A DNA stretch of 33,325 nt, taken from contig DHVJ01000042.1 in the NCBI GenBank assembly GCA_002412595.1, positions 1-33,325 of the forward strand. The letters run 5' to 3'. A program made the translations under genes and the position numbers. Source of the stretch: Anaerolineaceae bacterium UBA5211 (GTDB taxonomy: Bacteria; Chloroflexota; Anaerolineae; Anaerolineales; Anaerolineaceae). The notes beneath the pieces are model-generated. The model made no database searches. It was given only the letters and a program-made list of their open reading frames with translations, and was not told the origin of the DNA. This document shows, one piece after another, positions 7,535 to 14,516 of this stretch; positions within the stretch are counted from its first letter, which is position 1; every line of letters starts with the position of its first letter.

Positions 7535-8677
7535 ATGAATATGAGAAAGATAACTTCATTTATTTTGATCACATTATTTGTGTTTGGCAGCGCCATTCTG
7601 GGCGCGTATATCGGCGCGTCTGTGGTGACGCGGCAAACTGCATCCAACGCCGTCACAGAACCTTTACAGGTGCAGCCGGTATCTTCTTCCTCAACCAGCA
7701 CCAATCAAATTTCCATTTCATCCAGCGATATCAGCACAACCGTTACGCAGGTGGTGGAAAAAGTGCAGCCGGCTGTGGTAACCGTGGTGGGTACCACCCC
7801 CGGTGAAATGACGTTTTTTGGTTATTCCGGCGATTCAACTGTCAGCGGAAGCGGCGTCATCATCACGCAGGATGGCTATATCCTGACCAACAATCACGTG
7901 GTTGAGGATACCGATGAGCTCACCGTCATCCTCAGCGATGGCACCGAATTGAGTGCTCGAGTGGTGAATACCGATTCCTTTGCCGATTTGGCAGTCTTGA
8001 AGGTAGCAGGCGACCTGCCGGGTGTGGCCGTATTAGGCAACTCGGATAACCTCAAGCCGGGCGAAACCGTGATTGCGATCGGCTCGCCGCTGGGCGATTT
8101 CCGCAATACCGTCACGGTGGGCGTGGTCAGCGCCACCGGACGCTCGTTGGATACCGGCAATGGTTACGAAATGGAAAACCTGATCCAGACCGACGCGGCG
8201 ATCAATAGCGGAAACTCCGGCGGCCCGTTGGTGAACCTGGCTGGTGAAGTAGTGGGCATCAACAGCGCAGTGGTGCGTGGCAGCAGCAGCTCCGCCATCG
8301 CTGAAGGGTTGGGATTTGCCATTCCTTCCAACACCGCTCTGCTGATCAGCCAGCAGATCATCACCAAGGGTTACTTCGCACGGCCCTATATGGGCGTCAG
8401 CATTCAGCAAATTGATCCTTCCACAGCCGCCCGCTACACTTTGCCGGTGGAGTGGGGCGCTTACGTCACGCGCGTGGGCAGCGGCTCACCGGCCGGTAAT
8501 GCCGGTATCCGCCAGGGCGATATCATCGTACGTATGGATGACCAGCAATTAGACGAAGATACCCAGTTTGTCAATGCCTTATTCAATTACCAACCCGGCG
8601 ATGTGGTGGAGGTGGAAATTGTGCGTGACAGCCAACACATCACCCTGCAAGTGACTTTAACCGAGATGAGTTATTGA
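7535..8677 (+). CDS. htrA: HtrA/DegP-like trypsin-type serine protease with PDZ domain
   Basis: The protein has 380 residues. An N-terminal hydrophobic helix (about residues 7-28) is a signal anchor, followed by a Ser/Thr-rich linker. The S1C protease domain has all three catalytic residues: H121 in LTNNHVVE, D151 in SFADLAVLKV and S238 in NSGNSGGPLV. A single PDZ domain fills about residues 285-375 (YMGVSIQQI...GDIIVRMDDQQLDE). Membrane-anchored HtrA proteases degrade misfolded proteins outside the cytoplasmic membrane, with the PDZ recognising C termini. The start could be the ATG at 7535 or at 7541; both follow GAAAGAGA. Hairpins lie directly after the stop. Confidence 0.93.
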   Translation: MNMRKITSFILITLFVFGSAILGAYIGASVVTRQTASNAVTEPLQVQPVSSSSTSTNQISISSSDISTTVTQVVEKVQPAVVTVVGTTPGEMTFFGYSGDSTVSGSGVIITQDGYILTNNHVVEDTDELTVILSDGTELSARVVNTDSFADLAVLKVAGDLPGVAVLGNSDNLKPGETVIAIGSPLGDFRNTVTVGVVSATGRSLDTGNGYEMENLIQTDAAINSGNSGGPLVNLAGEVVGINSAVVRGSSSSAIAEGLGFAIPSNTALLISQQIITKGYFARPYMGVSIQQIDPSTAARYTLPVEWGAYVTRVGSGSPAGNAGIRQGDIIVRMDDQQLDEDTQFVNALFNYQPGDVVEVEIVRDSQHITLQVTLTEMSY

Positions 8678-8725
8678 TATCCCGGCAGGCTGCCGGAGCG
8701 TAATTAAATAAACGATAGTAAAATA

Positions 8726-8749
8726 GCCTGTCTGGAAGGACAGGCTTTT
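8726..8749 (+). terminator. Stem-loop with T-run that also contains the Shine-Dalgarno of the next gene
   Basis: GCCTGTC (8726-8732) pairs with GACAGGC (8739-8745) around TGGAAG and is followed by TTTTC, so it can end htrA transcripts. The only plausible ribosome binding site for the ATG at 8752 (GGAAGGA, 8734-8740) is inside the loop and 3' arm. Another GC-rich hairpin (8682-8687 with 8691-8696) precedes it. Confidence 0.65.
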
Positions 8750-8751
8750 CT

Positions 8752-9579
8752 ATGCAAAAAACTATTTCCGCTGAAAACTACAAATTATTGGCCTTTGATA
8801 TCGACGGTACGCTGTTGGATTCTGAGCAAGTTCTTCAGGAAAAAACCCGTACCGTATTGAAAAAATGCCAGGAAAAGGGCATATGGGTGACCATTGCCAC
8901 CGGAAAAAACTGGGACGCAGTGCGCCCACTGGCGCAGCAGCTTGAAATTCACACACCTTTGATCTTATCCAACGGCGCTTGGTTGGCGGACCTGGCCGGA
9001 ACGTTCGAAGAAAAGAAAGTCATTCCGGGGGAGGTCATGCAAGGGATTATCCACAAATGCCGGCAGGAGGGCAAAGACCTGGTGATCTATTTGGACGACC
9101 AGGTGTACATTGAAGGCATGACCCACAATCTTTCTTTTCTGGAAACTTTCGGTTCAGTGGCCATGAATGAGGTCGGCAGGTGGGAGGCTTTGGGCGATAA
9201 ATTAAACGAAGTGCATAAATGTATGGCAGTTGATCTTCAATCCACGCAGAACCTGGTGCACCTGGAAGCCGTTCTACGGGAAGAAGTGTGCGACAGCCTG
9301 GAATACTGCCTGGCCATGCCGGAAATTCTGGATATGACCCCGCAGGGGGCAACCAAAGGCGCGGGTTTAAAGAATTTGTGTGAGAAATTAAAAATTCCCC
9401 TCAGCGCGGTGATCGCTTTTGGGGATGGGAATAACGATATTGATTTCCTGACGGAAGCCGGTCTGGGTGTCTCGTTAGCTAACGGGATGACCCAAGCCAA
9501 GGCCTGCGCAGACCTGGTGGTGCCGTCCAATGACCACAGCGGTCCGGCGCAGTTTCTGGAATACCTGTTCGATCTTTAA
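8752..9579 (+). CDS. Cof-type HAD-IIB phosphatase
   Basis: The protein has 275 residues. Motif I is FDIDGTLLD (nucleophile D16, acid/base D18), motif II is the threonine in TIATGK, and motif III/IV includes the lysine in ATKGAGL and GDGNNDIDFL (D225, N228, D229). The C2B cap domain sits between motifs II and III. Length and motifs are typical of the Cof/YidA group, cytoplasmic phosphatases acting on sugar phosphates, nucleotides or flavin precursors; the substrate cannot be read from sequence. The ATG at 8752 is preceded by a hairpin holding the ribosome binding site. It converges with the CPBP protease gene, only 13 bp away, with no terminator between them. Confidence 0.92.
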   Translation: MQKTISAENYKLLAFDIDGTLLDSEQVLQEKTRTVLKKCQEKGIWVTIATGKNWDAVRPLAQQLEIHTPLILSNGAWLADLAGTFEEKKVIPGEVMQGIIHKCRQEGKDLVIYLDDQVYIEGMTHNLSFLETFGSVAMNEVGRWEALGDKLNEVHKCMAVDLQSTQNLVHLEAVLREEVCDSLEYCLAMPEILDMTPQGATKGAGLKNLCEKLKIPLSAVIAFGDGNNDIDFLTEAGLGVSLANGMTQAKACADLVVPSNDHSGPAQFLEYLFDL

Positions 9580-9592
9580 ATCACCTGCCGGA

Positions 9593-10489
9593 TCAATCCT
9601 TCATTTTTGCCAGGATGATGGCGGAGACCACTGTAAATGGTATGCAGCTGATCACACCGGCCGGAGTAGGCCCGAGCACCAGGGGGGTGGGACCACTCGT
9701 GAACAACAATCCCAGGGCGGCAATGCCGTTCAGCGCGCCGTGCGCGATCACAGCCGGCCAGACACTGCCGGCTTTCTGCGAGATCCAACCGATGAAAACG
9801 CCTACGGAAAGGGTGAACCACACCATCAACAGCAGTCCCAGCCAAGGGTAACCCCAGTAGTCCAGACCGTAATTATGGCCCATGGCGATGACCGGCCAGT
9901 GCCACACACCCCAGATGACCGAAGAAAGCAGCAGCGCTTTACGGTTTCCCATCGCTGCGGAGAGTTTGGGCAGCAGGTATGCCCGCCAGCCAAATTCTTC
10001 ACCGAAAGTGGAGATGCCATTTAATATGGGCGATATCAACAAAGCCATCAGGGTCTGGCTGATGATGATGCGCACCGGATCACTGACGCTGGCGGAATTG
10101 GCGGCTTGCAGCTGCGCGCGCAGGGCGGTGAAGTTGGGGTCATAGTATTGCGGCAAGATGGCGAAAAACAGCACGATGCCCAGAATGGTGGCCAAACCCG
10201 GGCCGAACCAACCGGCCAGCCAGTAAGGCCAGCCGCTTTTCAGCTTGGGACTAATGAAGGCATTTTGCCAGCTTTCTTTGGTGATGGCACGCGTGATGAT
10301 GTTGGCCAGGGCCGGCCCCCACATATACACGCTGGCTTCCAACACCAGTGCCAGGGTTATGCCAGTGCCAGGTATTAGTTCAGGGCTGTTGACCAGCCCG
10401 CCGGTCAGTGCGATCACCAATGCGCTGGCCCACGAAATTCCGAAAGCCAATATTAAGAATAATTTCAAACGTCGCTTTTCAATATCCAT
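9593..10489 (-). CDS. CPBP family intramembrane glutamic protease (CAAX/Abi type)
   Basis: The protein has 298 residues and about eight hydrophobic segments. The CPBP signature is complete. Motif 1 is GEEFGWRAYLLP (E164, E165, R169), motif 2 is WGVWHWPV (H197), and the later HGALN supplies the second histidine. Bacterial CPBP proteins are membrane proteases related to Rce1; known roles include bacteriocin immunity and processing of membrane or signal peptides. The start ATG at 10489 has GGAG at 10 bases. It is transcribed away from the FGGY kinase gene behind it, with 96 bp between them. No neighbour suggests a specific substrate. Confidence 0.92.
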   Translation of the reverse strand: MDIEKRRLKLFLILAFGISWASALVIALTGGLVNSPELIPGTGITLALVLEASVYMWGPALANIITRAITKESWQNAFISPKLKSGWPYWLAGWFGPGLATILGIVLFFAILPQYYDPNFTALRAQLQAANSASVSDPVRIIISQTLMALLISPILNGISTFGEEFGWRAYLLPKLSAAMGNRKALLLSSVIWGVWHWPVIAMGHNYGLDYWGYPWLGLLLMVWFTLSVGVFIGWISQKAGSVWPAVIAHGALNGIAALGLLFTSGPTPLVLGPTPAGVISCIPFTVVSAIILAKMKD

Positions 10490-10532
10490 TACTTAGTTCT
10501 CCTGATTTCTTCCAACAAAAAGGACGGGAATA

Positions 10533-10559
10533 ATTATATGGGATTTTCTGTATTGTAAA
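10533..10559 (-). promoter_or_regulatory. Possible promoter of the CPBP protease gene
   Basis: On the minus strand TTTACA (10559-10554), a 15-base spacer and TATAAT (10538-10533) lie 44 bases before the ATG. The -10 is perfect, but the spacer is 1-2 bases short of ideal. Confidence 0.4.
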
Positions 10560-10585
10560 TCCATTCCATATACAGTCTATCGAAT

Positions 10586-12124
10586 TTAGGGTTGCTCTTC
10601 CTGCATTTGGGCCAGGGCATGTGAGATTTCTTTGGTTTGTGGGTAGAGCTTGCGGAACAATTGATACTGGCGCTCATATATGGTTTTCAGATCAGGGTTG
10701 GGTTGGATCTCTTTGGCAATGCGCACCCATTCATTTTTCAAGGTGTCCAATCCATCCACCGCGCCGATGGCCATACCGGCCAGATATGCATCGCCGTAGG
10801 AAGCACCGATGGTCTTTTCCGGCACGATCTGGGGAATGCCGGAGATGTCGCTGACCATCTGCAGCCACAGATCGTTCTGGGTTCCGCCACCCACGGCCAC
10901 GCCGTGTTTGAAGGGTGTGCCGGCCGCCAACATGGCTTCCAGATTGTGCCGGATGGCGTAAGCGGTGCCTTCCAGCACCGCGCGGTACATATCTCCGCGG
11001 GTATGGTTGAGCCCCAACCCGGCAAAGACACCGCGTGCCAGCGGGTCGAAGATGGGCGTGCGCTCGCCGCTCAGGTAGGGCAGCATCAGCAGGCCATTGG
11101 CGCCGGCTGGAGATTGCTCTGCCTCGCGTGCCAGCACGGCATAAGCATTATCCCCGCCGCCTTTCTGTGCGCGGATCAGGTCTTTGGCGAACTGGTCGCG
11201 GAACCAGGTGGTGGCTGACCCGCTGGTGGAAAGGCCGGCCGCATATACATAAGTGCCTTTGAAGGCACCCATGTCCAGCCATAACTCGTCAGAAGGCGCC
11301 GGTTTTTCAATTACCAGGATGAAGAAGGCCGTGCTGCCGTACATGATCATTAACTCGCCTGGGCTGGCCACGCCCACGCTGATGGCTTCGGACAGCGCGT
11401 CCACCGCGCCGAAGGTGACGGGCGTGCCTTCCAACAGCCCGGTCAGGCTGGCAGCTTCGGCGCTCACCCGCCCGGCAATCTCGTTGCTCCAACCCAGTCG
11501 GGGCAGTTTTTCCAGCGGGCAGATCTCGGCGGCGAAACGCTCGTCCCATTCGCCGCTGTGGATATTGATGAGGGGGTTGAACTCAGAGGCGGTGTGGCGC
11601 TCGATTACGTATTCCCCGGTCAGTTTATAGATGATGTAGGAGGTGGCGGTCAGGAATTTGTGCGCGGCTTGATAGATTTCAGGTTCATTTTGCTTGAGCC
11701 ACAGGATCTTGGGGCCGACCGCCTGAGTGGTCAGGCGCATGCCGCCCATCTCCACCAGCGTGGCGCGTCCATACAGTTCTTCCAACTGGTTGATCTGCTC
11801 GACGGCACGCGTGTCCACGCCGTACAGGATGCCCGGGCGAAGGGGGTGTCCGGCTTCATCCACCGGCAGCAGGCAGGCGCCGATGGCGCTCAACGCCACT
11901 GCGCCGATGCGGTCGTCCGCTGGAATTTTGTCTGTGAGGGTTTTGGCGATCTGCACGAAATCCGCCCACCACACCCCGTCCGCATCGTGTTCGGCCCAAC
12001 CCGGTTTGGGGATGGACATGTCGTGCTCGGCGCGCGCCTCCGCCAGGATGGTGCCGTCCTCGCGGCACAGCACGCCCTTGGAGCTGTAGGTGCCGATGTC
12101 GATGCCGAGTAAAAGTTGTGCCAT
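10586..12124 (-). CDS. FGGY-family carbohydrate kinase (xylulokinase-like)
   Basis: The protein has 512 residues, the usual FGGY length. The N-terminal domain opens LLLGIDIGTYSSKGVL, the ATP phosphate-binding loop, and contains the substrate-side PGWAEHDADGVWW typical of xylulokinase-like members. The catalytic aspartate is in TFGAVDALSEAI, and the C-terminal ATPase domain has AVGGGTQNDLWLQMVSD and GASYGDAYLAG. FGGY kinases phosphorylate pentoses, polyols or related sugars in the cytoplasm. The closest recognisable pattern is XylB, but without an isomerase or transporter beside it the sugar is unknown. ATG at 12124 follows CGGAGG at an ideal distance. It is divergent from the caspase gene, sharing a 204-bp intergenic region. 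Confidence 0.88.
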   Translation of the reverse strand: MAQLLLGIDIGTYSSKGVLCREDGTILAEARAEHDMSIPKPGWAEHDADGVWWADFVQIAKTLTDKIPADDRIGAVALSAIGACLLPVDEAGHPLRPGILYGVDTRAVEQINQLEELYGRATLVEMGGMRLTTQAVGPKILWLKQNEPEIYQAAHKFLTATSYIIYKLTGEYVIERHTASEFNPLINIHSGEWDERFAAEICPLEKLPRLGWSNEIAGRVSAEAASLTGLLEGTPVTFGAVDALSEAISVGVASPGELMIMYGSTAFFILVIEKPAPSDELWLDMGAFKGTYVYAAGLSTSGSATTWFRDQFAKDLIRAQKGGGDNAYAVLAREAEQSPAGANGLLMLPYLSGERTPIFDPLARGVFAGLGLNHTRGDMYRAVLEGTAYAIRHNLEAMLAAGTPFKHGVAVGGGTQNDLWLQMVSDISGIPQIVPEKTIGASYGDAYLAGMAIGAVDGLDTLKNEWVRIAKEIQPNPDLKTIYERQYQLFRKLYPQTKEISHALAQMQEEQP

Positions 12125-12224
12125 GCTGCCTCCGATGTGGAAAAACCTGTAAGTTAATTAATCCGTAATAGTAAATTATAACCACGAGCGTTTTATTTAC
12201 ATCTTTAAAACGAATTTTCGTTGG

Positions 12225-12253
12225 TTGACCTGCGTTTCTAAATATTGTATGAT
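12225..12253 (+). promoter_or_regulatory. Sigma-70-type promoter of the caspase unit
   Basis: TTGACC (12225-12230), a 17-base spacer and TATGAT (12248-12253) form a near-consensus promoter. It gives a leader of about 70 bases before the ATG at 12329. The leader carries the inverted repeat at 12284-12314. Confidence 0.7.
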
Positions 12254-12283
12254 GTTGTTTAGTCAACTTCATTGGGGCGGAAA

Positions 12284-12314
12284 TTCTATCAGGTTTCATC
12301 TCATTCCGATAGAA
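12284..12314 (+). repeat. Inverted repeat in the caspase leader
   Basis: TTCTATC (12284-12290) and GATAGAA (12308-12314) are perfect arms around 17 bases, ending about 14 bases before the start codon. It could be an operator or an RNA hairpin affecting translation; the leader has no clear Shine-Dalgarno. Confidence 0.45.
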
Positions 12315-12328
12315 ATGGTTAATTTGAT

Positions 12329-13174
12329 ATGCTTATGGCTGAGAAAAAAGGTCTGTCACTTCATATCGGCGTAAATGCGGTTGATCCGGGTCACTACAAT
12401 GGCTGGGCCGGTGAACTGGATTCCTGTGAAAATGACGCCATCACAATGGAGCGTATTGCCTCTGAATGCGGGTACCAAACGAAATTACTGCTTACGCGTG
12501 ACGCGACCAAACAGAATGCGATTGATACGATCAGCCAATATGCTTCGGAATTATCGGCAGAGGATATCTTCCTATTTACATTCTCAGGGCACGGCGGTCG
12601 CGTGATCCACGTTGATATGCAAAATCCAGAGTTCGAACTATTGGATGAAACCCTGTGTTTTTATGATGAAATGCTGATCGATGATGAATTGAAAAGCCTT
12701 TATTGGCCGTTATTTCAGAAAAATGTGCGCATCCAATGCGTTTTCGATAGCTGTAATAGCGGCGGAATGTATAAATATCGGGGCGGCGTTGTCCGGAAGG
12801 AAGCGGATCCTTGGAATACGCCGAAACACGCGCCAATGCCCGTGATCCGGGAAACCTACGAAAAGAACAAGGGACTATATCAAAAGATCACCCAAAAGAT
12901 TGAAAAAATGAGTAAAGAAAAAAAGGAGATCCAGGCGATCGTCGGCATCCTGGCGGCTTGTTTGGAACATCAAGTGGCGTTTGCCGACCATGACCATAGC
13001 CTGTTCACCGAATATTTACTGAAAACGTGGGAAGGCCGGGAATTCGGCAACCTGGATGAATTTTGCGCTGAGATCATCAATTCCATGCCTGACCATCGCC
13101 AGACCCCGAATCTGCAATTGATTGGGAATGCCTCGGAGGATTTATTAAGGAAAAGAAAGCCGTTTGAGATTTAA
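12329..13174 (+). CDS. Caspase-like cysteine protease (metacaspase/orthocaspase, peptidase C14)
   Basis: The protein has 281 residues and is almost entirely one p20-type caspase domain. The catalytic histidine is H88 in FTFSGHGG and the cysteine is C142 in VFDSCNSGG. Between them lies LLDETLCFYDEMLIDDEL, the acidic segment typical of metacaspases. A helical insertion with many lysines covers about residues 175-205, and DHSLFTEYLLKTW near the end matches the family C-terminal block. Metacaspases cut after Arg or Lys; bacterial ones take part in programmed cell death, defence and protein processing. No partner domain is fused. ATG codons at 12329 and 12335 are both possible. It is followed 10 bp later by a small membrane protein gene in one transcription unit. 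Confidence 0.9.
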   Translation: MLMAEKKGLSLHIGVNAVDPGHYNGWAGELDSCENDAITMERIASECGYQTKLLLTRDATKQNAIDTISQYASELSAEDIFLFTFSGHGGRVIHVDMQNPEFELLDETLCFYDEMLIDDELKSLYWPLFQKNVRIQCVFDSCNSGGMYKYRGGVVRKEADPWNTPKHAPMPVIRETYEKNKGLYQKITQKIEKMSKEKKEIQAIVGILAACLEHQVAFADHDHSLFTEYLLKTWEGREFGNLDEFCAEIINSMPDHRQTPNLQLIGNASEDLLRKRKPFEI

Positions 13175-13184
13175 AGGAGGAAAA

Positions 13185-13646
13185 ATGCAAATCATCAGTT
13201 ATAAGAAAGTAAAAACCAAGGATGTCGGGGGAAAGGAAAAGGTCGTTGCGGAACAATCTTACGTTGATCGCGTAAAGACCCTGGTTCCGGAGATCGTTGT
13301 GTCGGTATGGCTGGCGGCAACGGCATTGATCAACCGCGAAGCCGAAATTGCAGGTTCGAAATACGGCGCGTTGTGGGTGACTTTTTTCGTTGCGCTGCTT
13401 GTCACTGCCTGGCTGACCAAACAGGAACTGGATAAAACCAAGGCCAACAGCGGAATTGCCGAGGTGAACCTCTGGCCGCAAATTCTCGTTACCGTTTTAT
13501 CGTTTGTGTTTTGGGTGCTGGGCACCGGCGGCGGGCCGTTTACCATGTTCCCCTGGTTTTTTGACTGGTATGGCAAGCTGGCAGTTCTGTTATGGACGTT
13601 GCTGATCGCGCCATCCATTAAATTTAATGTTACTGAAAAAGCGTAA
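13185..13646 (+). CDS. Four-helix membrane protein of unknown function, paired with the caspase
   Basis: The protein has 153 residues from the ATG at 13185, set by a perfect AAAGGAGG 5 bases upstream; an in-frame extension to 13164 would overlap the caspase gene. A basic, soluble N terminus (about 30 residues, many Lys) is followed by four hydrophobic segments at roughly residues 32-50, 60-79, 99-117 and 129-147. I recognise no family. Its position, 10 bp behind a caspase-like protease gene, suggests co-production. Possible roles are a membrane anchor, a substrate, or a pore-forming effector cleaved by the protease. These are inferences from context only. Confidence 0.75.
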   Translation: MQIISYKKVKTKDVGGKEKVVAEQSYVDRVKTLVPEIVVSVWLAATALINREAEIAGSKYGALWVTFFVALLVTAWLTKQELDKTKANSGIAEVNLWPQILVTVLSFVFWVLGTGGGPFTMFPWFFDWYGKLAVLLWTLLIAPSIKFNVTEKA

Positions 13647-13716
13647 CGGTCATGGTTAATCAACAACAAAGAACAATGTTATAAAGATATCGCGCTCTGG
13701 AGCCAAAGACTCACCG

Positions 13717-14127
13717 TCACGTCTGTCTTTGCTGCGGTTTGGGCCTTAGCCGCACATACAGCGGAATGAAGTGGATGGGCGTACCGTCCAGGAACAGCAT
13801 GATGTGATACTCACCTTCTTCCTCGAAGAGCGTGCTGAAGAAGGCGAAGGTGACAAAACCCTTGTGTGTTTTCTGGTCACCGGGATTTGTTTTAAAGGGA
13901 ATGACGATGCGCTTGGAGGCTTCCTTGCCGGAGGGCGAGCTGATCTGGGCGCTTAATTCAAAGGATTCCGCCCCCGTGGTTTGCATTTCCATGGCCACGT
14001 AAAGCTGCGGCCAGCGCTGCGGCAGTTTGGAAACGTTGATGTATTCGAATGTGCCGATAATGGAGGCCTTGCCGGCCGCGTCCACGCAGGCATAATCGCA
14101 TAAAAAAGCCCATCTGATTACTGGCAT
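13717..14127 (-). CDS. DUF6941-like conserved protein
   Basis: The protein has 136 residues from the ATG at 14127, which has CCGGAGG in the right place; longer in-frame starts lack one. The opening FLCDYACVDAAGKASIIGTFEYI, followed by alternating beta-strand-like segments (LYVAMEMQTT, FELSAQISSP, EYHIMLFLDG), resembles the DUF6941 family of small beta-rich bacterial proteins, whose function is unknown. No signal peptide or membrane segment is present. It is a single gene, convergent with the caspase unit. The family match is from memory of the N-terminal pattern and is moderate. Confidence 0.65.
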   Translation of the reverse strand: MPVIRWAFLCDYACVDAAGKASIIGTFEYINVSKLPQRWPQLYVAMEMQTTGAESFELSAQISSPSGKEASKRIVIPFKTNPGDQKTHKGFVTFAFFSTLFEEEGEYHIMLFLDGTPIHFIPLYVRLRPKPQQRQT

Positions 14128-14169
14128 TGTTTTCCTCCGGTGTTGTGAGACTATTGTACCCACACATAG

Positions 14170-14191
14170 GGTCGGGTATGGAAACCCGACC
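14170..14191. repeat. Perfect short palindrome in the intergenic gap
   Basis: GGTCGGGT (14170-14177) and ACCCGACC (14184-14191) enclose six bases. Sequences of this kind recur in intergenic regions of related genomes (from memory). Its place between divergent genes argues against a terminator. Confidence 0.55.
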
Positions 14192-14247
14192 TACGAGATG
14201 GCATGGTTTTCATCCAGTGTATGGAATTATTGTACCCTTGAAAAAAA

Positions 14248-14353
14248 TTGTCATCCTGAACCCGGCGAAGCTGGCTGAAAGGATCTCGGCTTGCTTCCAT
14301 AATTATTTTTCTGGCCGAGATCCCCACGCCGCTGCGCGAGCTCAGGATGACAA
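14248..14353. repeat. Long imperfect inverted repeat (MITE-like or REP-like element)
   Basis: Outer arms TTGTCATCCTGA (14248-14259) and TCAGGATGACAA (14342-14353) are perfect. Inner arms GGATCTCGGC (14281-14290) and GCCGAGATCC (14314-14323) are also perfect, and the spacers between them are less well matched. The whole 106 bp can fold into one long hairpin. It contains no gene. A related half-copy lies at 2130-2186. Confidence 0.75.
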
Positions 14354-14407
14354 TAGAAAGCATTATGACATTTCTTCGCCACCTTTGAGGAGGAGGTTTA
14401 ATTAGAG

Positions 14408-14506
14408 ATGCTTTTTGCCTACGATAGCGCTACTTGCGTAGATAAGCACTTTGTAACTGTAAAACCGGATGATTCTCTGTTAGAAAAAAGTTCCCCTGCT
14501 ATATAA
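14408..14506 (+). CDS. Possible 32-residue leader peptide upstream of the GH13 gene
   Basis: An ATG at 14408 sits 11 bases after a very strong GGAGGAGG and opens 32 codons ending TAA at 14504-14506, 10 bp before the GH13 start. The peptide begins MLFAYDSATCVDKHF and ends KSSPAI; no known family. The last codons overlap the TATAAT box proposed for the GH13 gene. It may be a real small gene, a translated leader, or a decayed 5' end. Confidence 0.35.
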   Translation: MLFAYDSATCVDKHFVTVKPDDSLLEKSSPAI

Positions 14507-14507
14507 T
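14480..14507 (+). promoter_or_regulatory. Promoter of the GH13 gene, predicting a leaderless or near-leaderless mRNA
   Basis: TTAGAA (14480-14485), a 16-base spacer and a perfect TATAAT (14502-14507) put the transcription start within a few bases of the ATG at 14517. No Shine-Dalgarno lies between them, which fits leaderless initiation. Confidence 0.5.
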
Positions 14508-14516
14508 TTCATTAAG

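Noticed and set aside
13705..13730. AAAGAC/GTCTTT stem at the end of the DUF6941-like gene as a terminator
   Set aside because: Six-base arms with a 14-base loop and no T-run on the minus strand; it overlaps coding sequence and is too weak.
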